In this document: one piece after another, positions 43,239 to 51,410 of the stretch | How the letters are laid out: every line of letters begins with the position of its first letter | Position numbering within the stretch: position 1 is the first letter of the stretch | Source of the DNA: Fodinicola acaciae | GTDB lineage: Bacteria; Actinomycetota; Actinomycetes; Mycobacteriales; HKI-0501 | Reading direction: 5' to 3' | Assembly: GCF_010993745.1 (NCBI RefSeq) | Contig: NZ_WOTN01000004.1 | Coordinates: forward strand, 248,001-312,000 | DNA length: 64,000 nucleotides | Notes under the pieces: model-generated | Seen by the model: the letters and a program-made list of their open reading frames with translations, nothing else | Told to the model about the DNA's origin: nothing | The model's database searches: none | Program-made: the position numbers and the translations under genes

Positions 43239-44409
43239 GGCGGTTCACCTCACGCTCCAGGTTGGTCCGCGGGTCCTCGTCGGTGAGCTCCGCGTACGCC
43301 TTGAGGGCCTGTTTGGCTTCCTCAGACAGGTTTTTCGGGATCACCACGTCGATGGTGATCAGCAGATCGCCGACGCCGCCTTTCGGCTTGGACACGCCGC
43401 GGCCGCGCACGCGAAGCGTACGCCCGCTCGGCGTGCCGGCCGGCACCTTGACGGTGACGGCGCCGTCGAGGGTCGGCACGCGGATCGACGTCCCCATCGC
43501 CGCCTCCGGAAACGTGACCGGCACCTTCAGGGTCAGGTCGTCGCCGGTGCGGCCGAACAGCTCGTGCTTGCGTACGTGCGCGATGACGAACAGGTCGCCG
43601 GGCGGACCGCCGCGCCGGCCCGGCATTCCCTTGCCGCGGATCCGGATCCGCTGGCCGTCGGTGACACCCGGCGGGATCCGTACGTTGAGCGTGCGGGTCT
43701 TGGTGACGCCGCCGGTCCCTCGGCAGGTTGGACACTTCTCGTCCACCACTGTGCCGGCACCCTGACATTCGCGGCACGGCTCGGAAAAGCTGAACGCACC
43801 CTGGTCACGGCTCACCAACCCGCTGCCGTGGCAGACCGGACAGGTGCGCGGCGTGGTGCCGGGTTTCGCGCCGGAGCCGTGGCAGGTGTCGCAGACTCCC
43901 GGCGAGTTCAGCGTGAGCGGCAGCGTGACGCCGTGCGCGGCTTCGTCGAAGTTGAGCGTGGCCTCGGCCTCGATGTCACCGCCTCGGTTGGGACCGGACG
44001 CGCGGCCGCCGCCGCCGAAGACCGAGCCGAACAGGTCGCCGAGTCCGCCGCCGGCCGGACCGGCCGTCGGACCGGCACCACCGCCGGCACCGCGCAGCAG
44101 GTCGGACAGGTCGAACGGCATGCCGCCGCCGAAACCGCCGGTGTCGCCGGCCTGCCGGCGAAAAGCGCCGGCGCCGAACAGCGACCGTGCCTCGTCGTAT
44201 TCCTTGCGCTTGACCGGATCCGACAGCACGCCGTAGGCCTCGGAGACCTCCTTGAACCGGCGCTCGGCCTCCACGTTTCCGGGGTTCTTGTCCGGATGCA
44301 GGTCGCGCGCGAGTGCGCGATAGGCCTTCTTGATCTCGTCCTGACTGGCCTTCTTGGAGACGCCCAGCGCCTTGTAGAAGTCCTTTTCCAGCCAGTCCCT
44401 CGCACTCAC
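43231..44409 (-). CDS. dnaJ: Chaperone DnaJ (Hsp40)
   Basis: A 392-residue J-protein that stimulates DnaK ATPase and delivers substrates. The J-domain (10-75) has the HPDKNPGN motif. A Gly/Phe-rich region follows (about 85-150). Four zinc-binding CxxCxGxG repeats are visible ([32 protein letters not shown]), and the substrate-binding C-terminal domains end at [14 protein letters not shown]. It is the DnaJ1-type protein of the dnaK operon, 27 bp after grpE. Expression is predicted to be HspR-controlled. Confidence 0.97.
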   Translation of the reverse strand: MSARDWLEKDFYKALGVSKKASQDEIKKAYRALARDLHPDKNPGNVEAERRFKEVSEAYGVLSDPVKRKEYDEARSLFGAGAFRRQAGDTGGFGGGMPFDLSDLLRGAGGGAGPTAGPAGGGLGDLFGSVFGGGGRASGPNRGGDIEAEATLNFDEAAHGVTLPLTLNSPGVCDTCHGSGAKPGTTPRTCPVCHGSGLVSRDQGAFSFSEPCRECQGAGTVVDEKCPTCRGTGGVTKTRTLNVRIPPGVTDGQRIRIRGKGMPGRRGGPPGDLFVIAHVRKHELFGRTGDDLTLKVPVTFPEAAMGTSIRVPTLDGAVTVKVPAGTPSGRTLRVRGRGVSKPKGGVGDLLITIDVVIPKNLSEEAKQALKAYAELTDEDPRTNLEREVNRHG

Positions 44410-44436
44410 CGAGCGTCCCTCCTCTCCATGTTCGTC

Positions 44437-45168
44437 TTACTCTTCGTCGGCGGCCGGGACAGCGGCATCCGGGTCGGGACCGGCGACCGGGTCGGCCGGC
44501 GCGGCAGCCGGCGCGGCCGGGTCAGCCACCTCCACCATCGCGGCCCGGACCAGCCGCTCGCCGAGCAGATAGCCGGGCCGGAACACGCGTACGCAGGTCG
44601 GCTCGGTCACGTCGGCCGACTCCGAGTGCATGACCGCCTCGTGCCGGTTGGGGTCGAAGGGGTCGCCCTTCTCACCGAACGCCACCAACCCGGCCTTGGC
44701 CAGCGTGGCCTGCAGCTTCTCGGCGACCGCGGCGAACGCGCCGGTCAGGTCGCCGTGCTCGCGAGCCCGGTCGATGTCGTCGATGACCGGCAGCAACGCG
44801 GTCAGCACCGCGGCGGTGGCCTGCTCGCCGGCCACCGCGCGGTCCCGCTCGACCCGGCGGCGATAGTTGGCGTATTCGGCGGTGACCCGCTGCAGGTCCG
44901 CCGTACGCTCCTCGAGCTGCTTGCGCACTCCCTCAACCTCAACATCGGCCCTGGCCGGCTCGTCCGCCGCGGTCTCCTGGCCGGCCGACGGCTCGTCGGC
45001 CGGCTGCTCGCCCGCTGGCGGACCGCCAGCGGGCTGCTTGGACGTGGCAGCGGTCGGACCGGGTGACGGCCGGCGCGGCTGACCCGTTTCCGGGTCGATG
45101 CGCCGGCGGTCCCGTACGACGACCCGCGGCTCCTCCGCCTCCGGCTCACGGCCTTCCGGTGACGTCAT
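44437..45168 (-). CDS. grpE: Nucleotide exchange factor GrpE
   Basis: A 243-residue GrpE, which releases ADP from DnaK. The first 80 residues are acidic and low in complexity with Pro/Glu/Ala, typical of actinobacterial GrpE. The coiled-coil (about 82-120) has [15 protein letters not shown], and the C-terminal beta domain contains [40 protein letters not shown]. The ATG overlaps the dnaK stop by 4 bp (ATGA), so translation is coupled. Confidence 0.96.
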   Translation of the reverse strand: MTSPEGREPEAEEPRVVVRDRRRIDPETGQPRRPSPGPTAATSKQPAGGPPAGEQPADEPSAGQETAADEPARADVEVEGVRKQLEERTADLQRVTAEYANYRRRVERDRAVAGEQATAAVLTALLPVIDDIDRAREHGDLTGAFAAVAEKLQATLAKAGLVAFGEKGDPFDPNRHEAVMHSESADVTEPTCVRVFRPGYLLGERLVRAAMVEVADPAAPAAAPADPVAGPDPDAAVPAADEE

Positions 45169-47039
45169 GACTTCTTGTCGTCCTCGTCGACGATCTCGGC
45201 GTCCACCACGTCGTCAGCGGACTGCGCGCTGCCGCCGGCCTGACCGGTGCTCGCCTGCTGCGCGCCGGCGTCATCGGCGTCGCCGCCGGCGGCGCTGGCC
45301 TGCGTGTTGGCGTACATCGCCGCGCCGGCCTCCTGGCTGGCCTTGGCCAGCTTCTCCTGCGCGGACTTGATCGCCTCCAGGTCGGAGCCGCCGAGCGCCG
45401 AGCGCAGGTCGCCGAGCGCGTCGTTGATCTCGGTCTTCTTCTCGTCCGGGATCTTGTCGCCGTTCTCGGCGAGGAACTTCTCGGTCTGGTATTGCAGGGA
45501 CTCGGCCAGGTTGCGGGTCTCCGCCTCCTCGCGGCGCTTCTTGTCCTCCTCAGCGTGCGCCTCGGCGTCGCGCATCATCCGCTCGATGTCCTCCTTCGGC
45601 AGCGCGGAGCCACCGGTGATGGTCATCGACTGCTCGCGACCCGTACCCAGGTCCTTGGCGTTGACGTGCACGATGCCGTTGGCGTCGATGTCGAAGGACA
45701 CCTCGATCTGCGGCACGCCACGCGGCGCCGGCGGCAGGCCGGTCAGCTCGAACATGCCGAGCTTCTTGTTGTACGCCGCCATCTCGCGCTCGCCCTGGTA
45801 GACCTGGATCTGCACGCTCGGCTGGTTGTCGTCGGCGGTGGTGAAGACCTCCGACTTCTTGGTCGGGATCGTGGTGTTGCGCTCGATCAGCTTGGTCATC
45901 ACGCCACCCTTGGTCTCGATGCCGAGGGACAGCGGCGTCACGTCCAGCAGCAGGACGTCCTTGACCTCACCGCGCAGCACACCGGCCTGCAGGGCCGCGC
46001 CGACCGCGACGACCTCGTCGGGGTTGACACCCTTGTTCGGCTCCTTGCCGCCGGTCAGCTCCTTCACCAGCTCGGTCACCGCCGGCATCCGGGTCGAACC
46101 GCCGACCAGCACCACGTGGTCGATCGCGCTGGTGGAGATGCCGGCGTCCTTGATCGCCTGCTGGAACGGCGCCTGGCAGCGGCGCAGCAGGTCCTCGGTC
46201 ATCCGCTGGAACTCCGACCGGCTGATCGTCACGTCCAGGTGCAGCGGACCGTCGGCGCCGGCCGTGATGTATGGCAGGTTGATGTTGGTCGACTGCGAGC
46301 CGGACAGCTCGATCTTGGCCTTCTCGGCCGCCTCGCGCAGCCGCTGCATCGCCATCTTGTCCTTGGACAGGTCGATGCCGTTCTGGCTGTTGAAGGTCTT
46401 GACCAGGTGGTCGACGATCCGCTGGTCCCAGTCGTCGCCGCCGAGGTGGTTGTCGCCGTTGGTGGCCTTCACCTCGATGACGCCGTCGCCGATCTCCAGC
46501 AGCGACACGTCGAACGTGCCGCCACCGAGGTCGAAGACCAGGATGGTCTGCTCCTTCTCACCCTTGTCCAGGCCGTACGCGAGCGCCGCCGCGGTCGGCT
46601 CGTTGACGATCCGCAGCACGTTCAGGCCGGCGATCTCGCCGGCCTCCTTGGTGGCCTGGCGCTGCGCGTCCTCGAAGTAGGCCGGCACCGTGATGACCGC
46701 GTCGGTCACCGGCTCACCGAGATAGGACTCGGCGTCGCGCTTCAGCTTCTGCAGCACCCGCGCGGAGATCTCCTGCGCGGTGTAGTTCTTGCCGTCGATG
46801 TCGATCTTCCAGTCGGTCCCCATGTGCCGCTTGACCGACCGGACGGTGCGATCGACGTTGGTGACCGCCTGACGCTTCGCGACCTCGCCGACCAGCACCT
46901 CGCCGTTCTTGGCGAAGGCCACGATCGACGGCGTCGTCCGCGAGCCCTCGGCGTTGGCGATGACGGTCGGCTCACCACCTTCCAGCACAGAGACGACCGA
47001 GTTCGTCGTACCAAGGTCGATTCCGACCGCACGTGCCAT
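45165..47039 (-). CDS. dnaK: Chaperone DnaK (Hsp70)
   Basis: A 624-residue Hsp70. The start [22 protein letters not shown] is canonical, so ATG 47039 (with GGAGG upstream) is used rather than the longer frame. The nucleotide-binding domain (1-365) includes [14 protein letters not shown]-type phosphate-2 motif (here [16 protein letters not shown]) and [12 protein letters not shown]. The linker [16 protein letters not shown] leads to the substrate-binding domain and an alpha-helical lid with a Gly/Ala/Gln-rich tail ending in [13 protein letters not shown]. First gene of the operon with HAIR upstream. Confidence 0.98.
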   Translation of the reverse strand: MARAVGIDLGTTNSVVSVLEGGEPTVIANAEGSRTTPSIVAFAKNGEVLVGEVAKRQAVTNVDRTVRSVKRHMGTDWKIDIDGKNYTAQEISARVLQKLKRDAESYLGEPVTDAVITVPAYFEDAQRQATKEAGEIAGLNVLRIVNEPTAAALAYGLDKGEKEQTILVFDLGGGTFDVSLLEIGDGVIEVKATNGDNHLGGDDWDQRIVDHLVKTFNSQNGIDLSKDKMAMQRLREAAEKAKIELSGSQSTNINLPYITAGADGPLHLDVTISRSEFQRMTEDLLRRCQAPFQQAIKDAGISTSAIDHVVLVGGSTRMPAVTELVKELTGGKEPNKGVNPDEVVAVGAALQAGVLRGEVKDVLLLDVTPLSLGIETKGGVMTKLIERNTTIPTKKSEVFTTADDNQPSVQIQVYQGEREMAAYNKKLGMFELTGLPPAPRGVPQIEVSFDIDANGIVHVNAKDLGTGREQSMTITGGSALPKEDIERMMRDAEAHAEEDKKRREEAETRNLAESLQYQTEKFLAENGDKIPDEKKTEINDALGDLRSALGGSDLEAIKSAQEKLAKASQEAGAAMYANTQASAAGGDADDAGAQQASTGQAGGSAQSADDVVDAEIVDEDDKKS

Positions 47040-47061
47040 TACTTCCTCCGTAGGCTGACGA

Positions 47062-47082
47062 GTTGAGCTGGACTGACTCAAT
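47062..47082. promoter_or_regulatory. HAIR element upstream of dnaK
   Basis: GTTGAGC, seven bases, ACTCAAT contains the TTGAG-N9-CTCAA core of the HspR site exactly. It ends 23 bp before the dnaK start, where it would overlap the promoter or 5' leader and permit autoregulation of the hspR operon. Confidence 0.82.
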
Positions 47083-47116
47083 GTTGCACACGTCCCGACC
47101 TGGTCGTCAAACCAGA

Positions 47117-47137
47117 CTTGAGCTGGGTCGTAGCAAC
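47117..47137. promoter_or_regulatory. Degenerate second HAIR half-site upstream of dnaK
   Basis: CTTGAGC matches the left HAIR half, but the right half (TAGCAAC) matches the consensus ACTCAAG at only three of seven positions. It lies 55 bp from the first site. Streptomyces dnaK promoters carry several HAIR copies, so a weak second HspR contact is plausible. Confidence 0.45.
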
Positions 47138-47192
47138 TTTCCCAATCGGTCCAACGTCAGCCTACCGGAGGACATTCCCGCTGGTACGCGCA

Positions 47193-47681
47193 CTAGTCCT
47201 TGTGGACCACGCGCTCTGCCTCTCCCGGCCTCCAGATGTGGATGTCCAGCCGGTCGCCGGCGACCTCGACCGACGATCCGCCGGTGATGTCTGCGCTGAA
47301 CAGGTCGAACGGCACTTCGGTCAGGTCATAGCCACTCTCCGCACGGAAGCCGGTGATGTACGTCTCGCGTACGTCCGGATCGGTGACCTCCGTCGCCACC
47401 CCGAAGAGTTTTGCGTCACCATCGCTCACCTTCGTGTCGACCGTGCCCGTGTGCAGGCAGAAGCGCGGGTCGCGGCGGAGGTCCTTGGACTTGGTCGTGT
47501 CGGCCATGCCGCCGAGCCACAGTTGGTCGCCGAGCACGATCGGCTCCATCGGGCTGATCCGCGGAAAGCCGTCCGACCGCAGCGTGGCGATCAGGCTGAG
47601 GCGCCCGGTCGCCTTGAGCCGGCGCGTGAAGACGCCGGCGATGTGCGGTGCGGCGGCGGCGAACTCGGTCCAGTTGGTCAT
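47193..47681 (-). CDS. Split-barrel flavin/PNPOx-like family protein (copy 2)
   Basis: A 162-residue protein starting MTNWTEFAAAAPHIAGVFTRRL. SLIATLRSDGFPRISPMEPIVLGDQLWLGGM is the characteristic beta-barrel cofactor segment of pyridoxamine-5'-phosphate-oxidase-like and F420/FMN-binding proteins. DTTKSKDLRRDPRFCLHTGTVD is the conserved middle. It is about half identical by eye to the gene 2 bp upstream, a tandem duplication. The cofactor (FMN, F420 or heme) is not determined. Confidence 0.85.
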   Translation of the reverse strand: MTNWTEFAAAAPHIAGVFTRRLKATGRLSLIATLRSDGFPRISPMEPIVLGDQLWLGGMADTTKSKDLRRDPRFCLHTGTVDTKVSDGDAKLFGVATEVTDPDVRETYITGFRAESGYDLTEVPFDLFSADITGGSSVEVAGDRLDIHIWRPGEAERVVHKD

Positions 47682-47682
47682 C

Positions 47683-48174
47683 TCAGTGCTTCCTCACTAT
47701 GCGTTCGGTCTCGCCTGGCTTCCACACCGTCACGTCCATGTGCCCGTCACCGACCTCGACCGCCGACGCGCCGGTCAGATCGGCGACGTAGAACGGGTCG
47801 AAGTCACGTCCTCGCAGGTCGAAGCCGACATCGTCGTACAGCTTCCGCGCGAACCTCTGATGCAACTCCTTGTCCCGCAGATCGCGTACGGTGCCGAACA
47901 GCTTGGCGTCGCCGTCCTTGACCTCCGTGTCGACGGTCGCGGTGTGCAGGCAGAACCGCGGGTCGCGCGCCAGGTCGACGAACTTGGTCGTGCCCGGCAT
48001 GCCGGCGAGCACCAGGTGGTCCTCGAACATCCGCGGCTCCAGCGGACTGATCCGCGGGAAGCCGTCCCTGCGCAAGGTGCCCAGCAGGCACAGGTTGCCG
48101 GTCGCCCGATGTCGCCGTACGAAGATCTCGGCGATCTTCGGCGCAGCTTCGGTGAACTCTTTCCAGGTGGTCAT
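47683..48174 (-). CDS. Split-barrel flavin/PNPOx-like family protein (copy 1)
   Basis: A 163-residue paralogue of the following gene: MTTWKEFTEAAPKIAEIFVRRH, LCLLGTLRRDGFPRISPLEPRMFEDHLVLAGMPGTTKFVDLARDPRFCLHTATVD and GDGHMDVTVWKPGETERIVRKH match segment by segment. The shared C-terminal motif W-(K/R)-PGE-x-ERxV-(R/H)-K shows the duplication covers the full length. The two are one transcript. Substrate unknown. Confidence 0.85.
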   Translation of the reverse strand: MTTWKEFTEAAPKIAEIFVRRHRATGNLCLLGTLRRDGFPRISPLEPRMFEDHLVLAGMPGTTKFVDLARDPRFCLHTATVDTEVKDGDAKLFGTVRDLRDKELHQRFARKLYDDVGFDLRGRDFDPFYVADLTGASAVEVGDGHMDVTVWKPGETERIVRKH

Positions 48175-48282
48175 ACGCGCGACGCTATCGACAAACCTTG
48201 CCAGCCGCTGTCATGGTTTCTCGGCAACACACCGGACGCAATCCGCGCGTACGCTCGCCACCGACGATCTTTGGAGGAGTGC

Positions 48283-49611
48283 GTGACCAGCACGGATGTG
48301 AGCCTGCCGCGGACGCTCGGACTGCGCGAGCTGATCGCCAACGGCCTGTTGTTCATCGGTCCGGCGGCACCGTTCAGCGTGTACGGACTGCTCGACGCGC
48401 GCGCCAACGGCGCGGTGGCGACGGTCTACCTGGTGGCGACCATCGCGGTCGCGTTCACCGCGATCTCGTACGCGCAGATGGCCAGCCAGGTGCCCAAGGC
48501 TGGCTCGGTGTCGGCGTACGCGCAGGCCGGCCTCGGGCGGATCCCGGGCTTCTTCGCCGGCTGGATGGCCGGCCTGGACTACCTGTTCATCCCGAGCCTG
48601 GCCGCGCTGTTCACCGGCATCGCGACCAACGCCCTGGTGCCGGCGATCCCGACCTGGCTGATCACCGGCGTGGCGTTGGTGCTGATCACCGGCCTGAACA
48701 TCGCCGGCGCCAAGGTCGCCGCGCGGGTCGGCATCGCCGTACTGATCATCGAGATCGTCATGGTCGCGGTCTTCGTCGTGCTGGCGATCGCGGTGCTGGT
48801 CGGCGGCGCGCCACATCGTCCGTGGCTGTCACCGTTCACCTCGGTCGGCGTCTTCGCGCTGGCGCCGGTGCTGACGGCCGCGTCGGTCGCCGTGCTGTCC
48901 TTCCTCGGCTTCGACGGCATCGCGTCCTTCGCCGAGGACAACAACGGCGATCCGAAGCAGGTCAGCAAGGCGCTGCTGATCTGCTTGGCGGTGGCCGGCG
49001 GGCTCTTCGTCGTGCAGACCTATCTCGGCGCGCTGCTGATGCCGGTCACGCCCGAGCAACTGGCCGCGAAGCCGGCCGACCAGGGCACCGCCTTCTACAC
49101 GATGTTGCAGACCTCGATCGCCGGCTGGTTCGGCACGACGGTGACCGTCATCAAGGCGGTCGGACCGGTCTTCGCGGCGATGGTCGCGCAGGCGGCCGCC
49201 AGCCGGCTGATGTATGGCATGTCGCGGCAGGGACACCTGCCGGCCGCGCTCGGCCGGGTCAACGCGCGGACCCGTACGCCGGTCGCGGCGATCCTGGTGT
49301 CGGCGGTCAGCACGCTCGGCATCGCGGTCGGCGCGGCTCTGCTGCCCAATGGCCTCGACCTGCTGTCGTCGCTGGTCACGGTCGGCGCACTGGTCGCCTT
49401 CGGGATGCTGCACGCATCGGTGATCGGCTATTTCCTGGTGAAGCGGCGCAGCCGCTCGTGGTGGCCGCACCTGGTCGTACCGGTCGTCGGCGCGCTGGTG
49501 ATCCTCGCCGTGCTGGTGTCCGCGAACCCGCTGGCGCTGACTGTCGCCGCTGGCTGGCTGGTCGTTGGCATCGTCTTCGTGGTCGTACGACGTAACCCTG
49601 TCAAGGCGTGA
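48283..49611 (+). CDS. APC-superfamily amino acid/polyamine permease
   Basis: A 442-residue transporter with about 12 hydrophobic helices. It begins with LRELIANGLLFIGPAAPFSVYGLL, the unwound first helix of APC transporters (usually GxGIGxG, here more divergent), and has SQVPKAGSVSAYAQAGLGRIPGFFAGWMAGLDYL and SFLGFDGIASFAEDNNGDPKQVSKALL, classic APC motifs. GTG at 48283 with GGAGGA 5 nt upstream is the start. The FGFDxxxSxAEE-like segment suggests the amino acid/ethanolamine-type branch; the substrate is unresolved. The next gene (WYL regulator) begins 12 bp downstream. Confidence 0.9.
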   Translation: MTSTDVSLPRTLGLRELIANGLLFIGPAAPFSVYGLLDARANGAVATVYLVATIAVAFTAISYAQMASQVPKAGSVSAYAQAGLGRIPGFFAGWMAGLDYLFIPSLAALFTGIATNALVPAIPTWLITGVALVLITGLNIAGAKVAARVGIAVLIIEIVMVAVFVVLAIAVLVGGAPHRPWLSPFTSVGVFALAPVLTAASVAVLSFLGFDGIASFAEDNNGDPKQVSKALLICLAVAGGLFVVQTYLGALLMPVTPEQLAAKPADQGTAFYTMLQTSIAGWFGTTVTVIKAVGPVFAAMVAQAAASRLMYGMSRQGHLPAALGRVNARTRTPVAAILVSAVSTLGIAVGAALLPNGLDLLSSLVTVGALVAFGMLHASVIGYFLVKRRSRSWWPHLVVPVVGALVILAVLVSANPLALTVAAGWLVVGIVFVVVRRNPVKA

Positions 49612-49623
49612 CATGGTTGAGGC

Positions 49624-50586
49624 GTGCGCGCGAGTCGGTTGGTCCAGTTGCTGCTGCTGTTGCAGACGCGTGGCCAGCTGACCGCACCGGAGATCGCCGC
49701 TGAGCTGGAGGTGTCCGTACGCACCGTCTACCGCGACCTGGAGGCACTGTCGGCTGCCGGTGTGCCGGTGTATTCCGAGCCTGGCCGCAACGGCGGCGCT
49801 CGGCTGGTGGACGGCTACCGTACGCGGCTGACGGGATTGACCACCGAGGAAGCCGACGCGGTCCTGTTGTCCGGACTGCCGGGTCCGGCGGCTGACCTCG
49901 GGCTCGGCACGGTGTTGGCGGCGGCTCAGCTGAAGATGCTGGCGGCGCTGCCACCGGAGCTGCGCGGTCGCGCCCGGCGCGTGTCGGAGCGGTTTCACCT
50001 GGACGCGCCCGGCTGGTTCCGGCGGCCGGAGGAGACGCCGGCGTTGGCTGTGGTCGCCGACGCGTTGTGGAGCGATCGGTCTGTCGAGGTGTCGTATCAG
50101 CGATCCGACCGCGTGGTGGCGCGTACGCTCGACCCGCTTGGCTTGGTGCTGAAGGCCGGCACCTGGTATCTGGTCGCCCGGTCCGGCGACGCGGTGCGGT
50201 CGTACCGGGTCGGCCGGATCGTGGCGGCTGAGCTGGCGGATCCCTTCGAGCGGCCGGAAAACTTCGACCTGGCCGAGTTCTGGGCCGCTTCCAGCGAGGA
50301 ATTCGCGCGATCGATGCTGCGTTTTCGCGCGCGCTGCCGGATCCGCGCGTCGGCGCTGCGGCTGCTGAAGCTCGCCATCGAGCCGGCGGCCGTCGAGGAG
50401 GCGCTCGCGTCGGCTCAGCCGGCGGACGCGGAGGGCTGGATCGAGATGACGATTCCGAGCGAGGCGCCGTACGTGCTCGCCACCGCCGTCCTGATGCTCG
50501 GCGAGCACGCCGAGGTGTTGGACCCGCCGGAGCTGCGTGCCGAGATCGCCGCGCGTACGGCCGCCGCCGCCGCGCTCTATCTCTGA
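49624..50586 (+). CDS. WYL-domain transcriptional regulator
   Basis: A 320-residue regulator: HTH_11 winged helix at the N-terminus (LLLLQTRGQLTAPEIAAELEVSVRTVYRDLEALSAAGVPVY), then a WYL domain (about 140-215, with GTWYLVARSGDAVRSYRVGRI) and a WCX-type C-terminus. WYL domains bind nucleic acids or small ligands and control DNA-damage or defence genes in several systems. GTG start. Likely co-transcribed with the permease, 12 bp before it. Confidence 0.92.
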   Translation: MRASRLVQLLLLLQTRGQLTAPEIAAELEVSVRTVYRDLEALSAAGVPVYSEPGRNGGARLVDGYRTRLTGLTTEEADAVLLSGLPGPAADLGLGTVLAAAQLKMLAALPPELRGRARRVSERFHLDAPGWFRRPEETPALAVVADALWSDRSVEVSYQRSDRVVARTLDPLGLVLKAGTWYLVARSGDAVRSYRVGRIVAAELADPFERPENFDLAEFWAASSEEFARSMLRFRARCRIRASALRLLKLAIEPAAVEEALASAQPADAEGWIEMTIPSEAPYVLATAVLMLGEHAEVLDPPELRAEIAARTAAAAALYL

Positions 50587-50616
50587 GCGCGGCTCAGTCT
50601 CTCAGAGGCCATCCGG

Positions 50617-51219
50617 TCAGCTGGCGCGGTCGGAGGATTCGGAGAGGGTGTCGGCGGCGAGGCGGCGTGCCAGGGCGAACTCGGCCACCTGCTGGCCGAC
50701 CGTCTCCAGCTGAAACCGTACGGTGTCGTCGACCAGCTCGCCGTCAGGCGCGAAGACCCCCGCGGCGGCGTTGACGGTGGCGCCGAGCGGGCTCGGCCAG
50801 CCGCGCAGGGCGTGTACGACCGTACGGATGCTGGTCAGCGTCGAGACGGTCGCTTGCCAGCCGTGCGCGACCGCGATGCAGCCGACCGGGATGCCGTCGA
50901 GGTACGGCCGCGGGTCGTGCCGCGTGTCCTCGACGTAGTCGAGCGCGTTCTTCATCAGGCCGGACATCGTGCCGTGATAGCCAGGCGAGGCGACGATCAG
51001 CGCGTCCGCGCGGCGTACGGCGGAGAGGAAGGCCGCGGCCTCGGCGGTGCGTACGGTGGCCTCGGTGTCATAGATCGGCAGCATCAGGGAGCGGCCGACG
51101 ATCAGCTCGGCGGTTAGGCCGCCGGCTTCGGCGGCGGCGATGGCGACCCGCAGGGCTCGTTCGGAGGTCGAGTTGGGACGCGTCGATCCACCTATCCCCA
51201 GCACCCTCACGGTCACCAC
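50617..51219 (-). CDS. NADPH-dependent FMN reductase family protein
   Basis: A 200-residue flavodoxin-fold protein. The FMN phosphate loop is GIGGSTRPNSTSERALR (about 8-24), and ASPGYHGTMSGLMKNALDYVEDTR is the family signature around the isoalloxazine. It likely reduces FMN or quinones with NADPH. The gene stands alone. The end is 30 bp from the WYL regulator's stop, convergent. Confidence 0.9.
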   Translation of the reverse strand: MVTVRVLGIGGSTRPNSTSERALRVAIAAAEAGGLTAELIVGRSLMLPIYDTEATVRTAEAAAFLSAVRRADALIVASPGYHGTMSGLMKNALDYVEDTRHDPRPYLDGIPVGCIAVAHGWQATVSTLTSIRTVVHALRGWPSPLGATVNAAAGVFAPDGELVDDTVRFQLETVGQQVAEFALARRLAADTLSESSDRAS

Positions 51220-51410
51220 TCCAACCTACCTCCGCCACGCACGAGCAGCGGCTGCCGAAAGCGGCCGATGACCGGCGGCGAGTGGCATTCTTCACCGCTC
51301 CACGACAAGATAAGTTACCGGCCAGTAGCGTAGGGTCGGCTGGGTAATGCCGGAAATCCGGCGCGGTCGTACGCTGTCGGCCAGGCGAGACACCGGTGGA
51401 GGGGAACGCG

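Noticed and set aside
45492-47066. Long plus-strand open frame opposite dnaK
   Set aside because: Antisense frame created by high-GC codon usage of dnaK; the translation is low-complexity His/Arg/Leu-rich.
47040-47192. CIRCE element for HrcA control of the dnaK operon
   Set aside because: The 9-bp inverted repeat typical of CIRCE is absent; HAIR sites and hspR are present instead.
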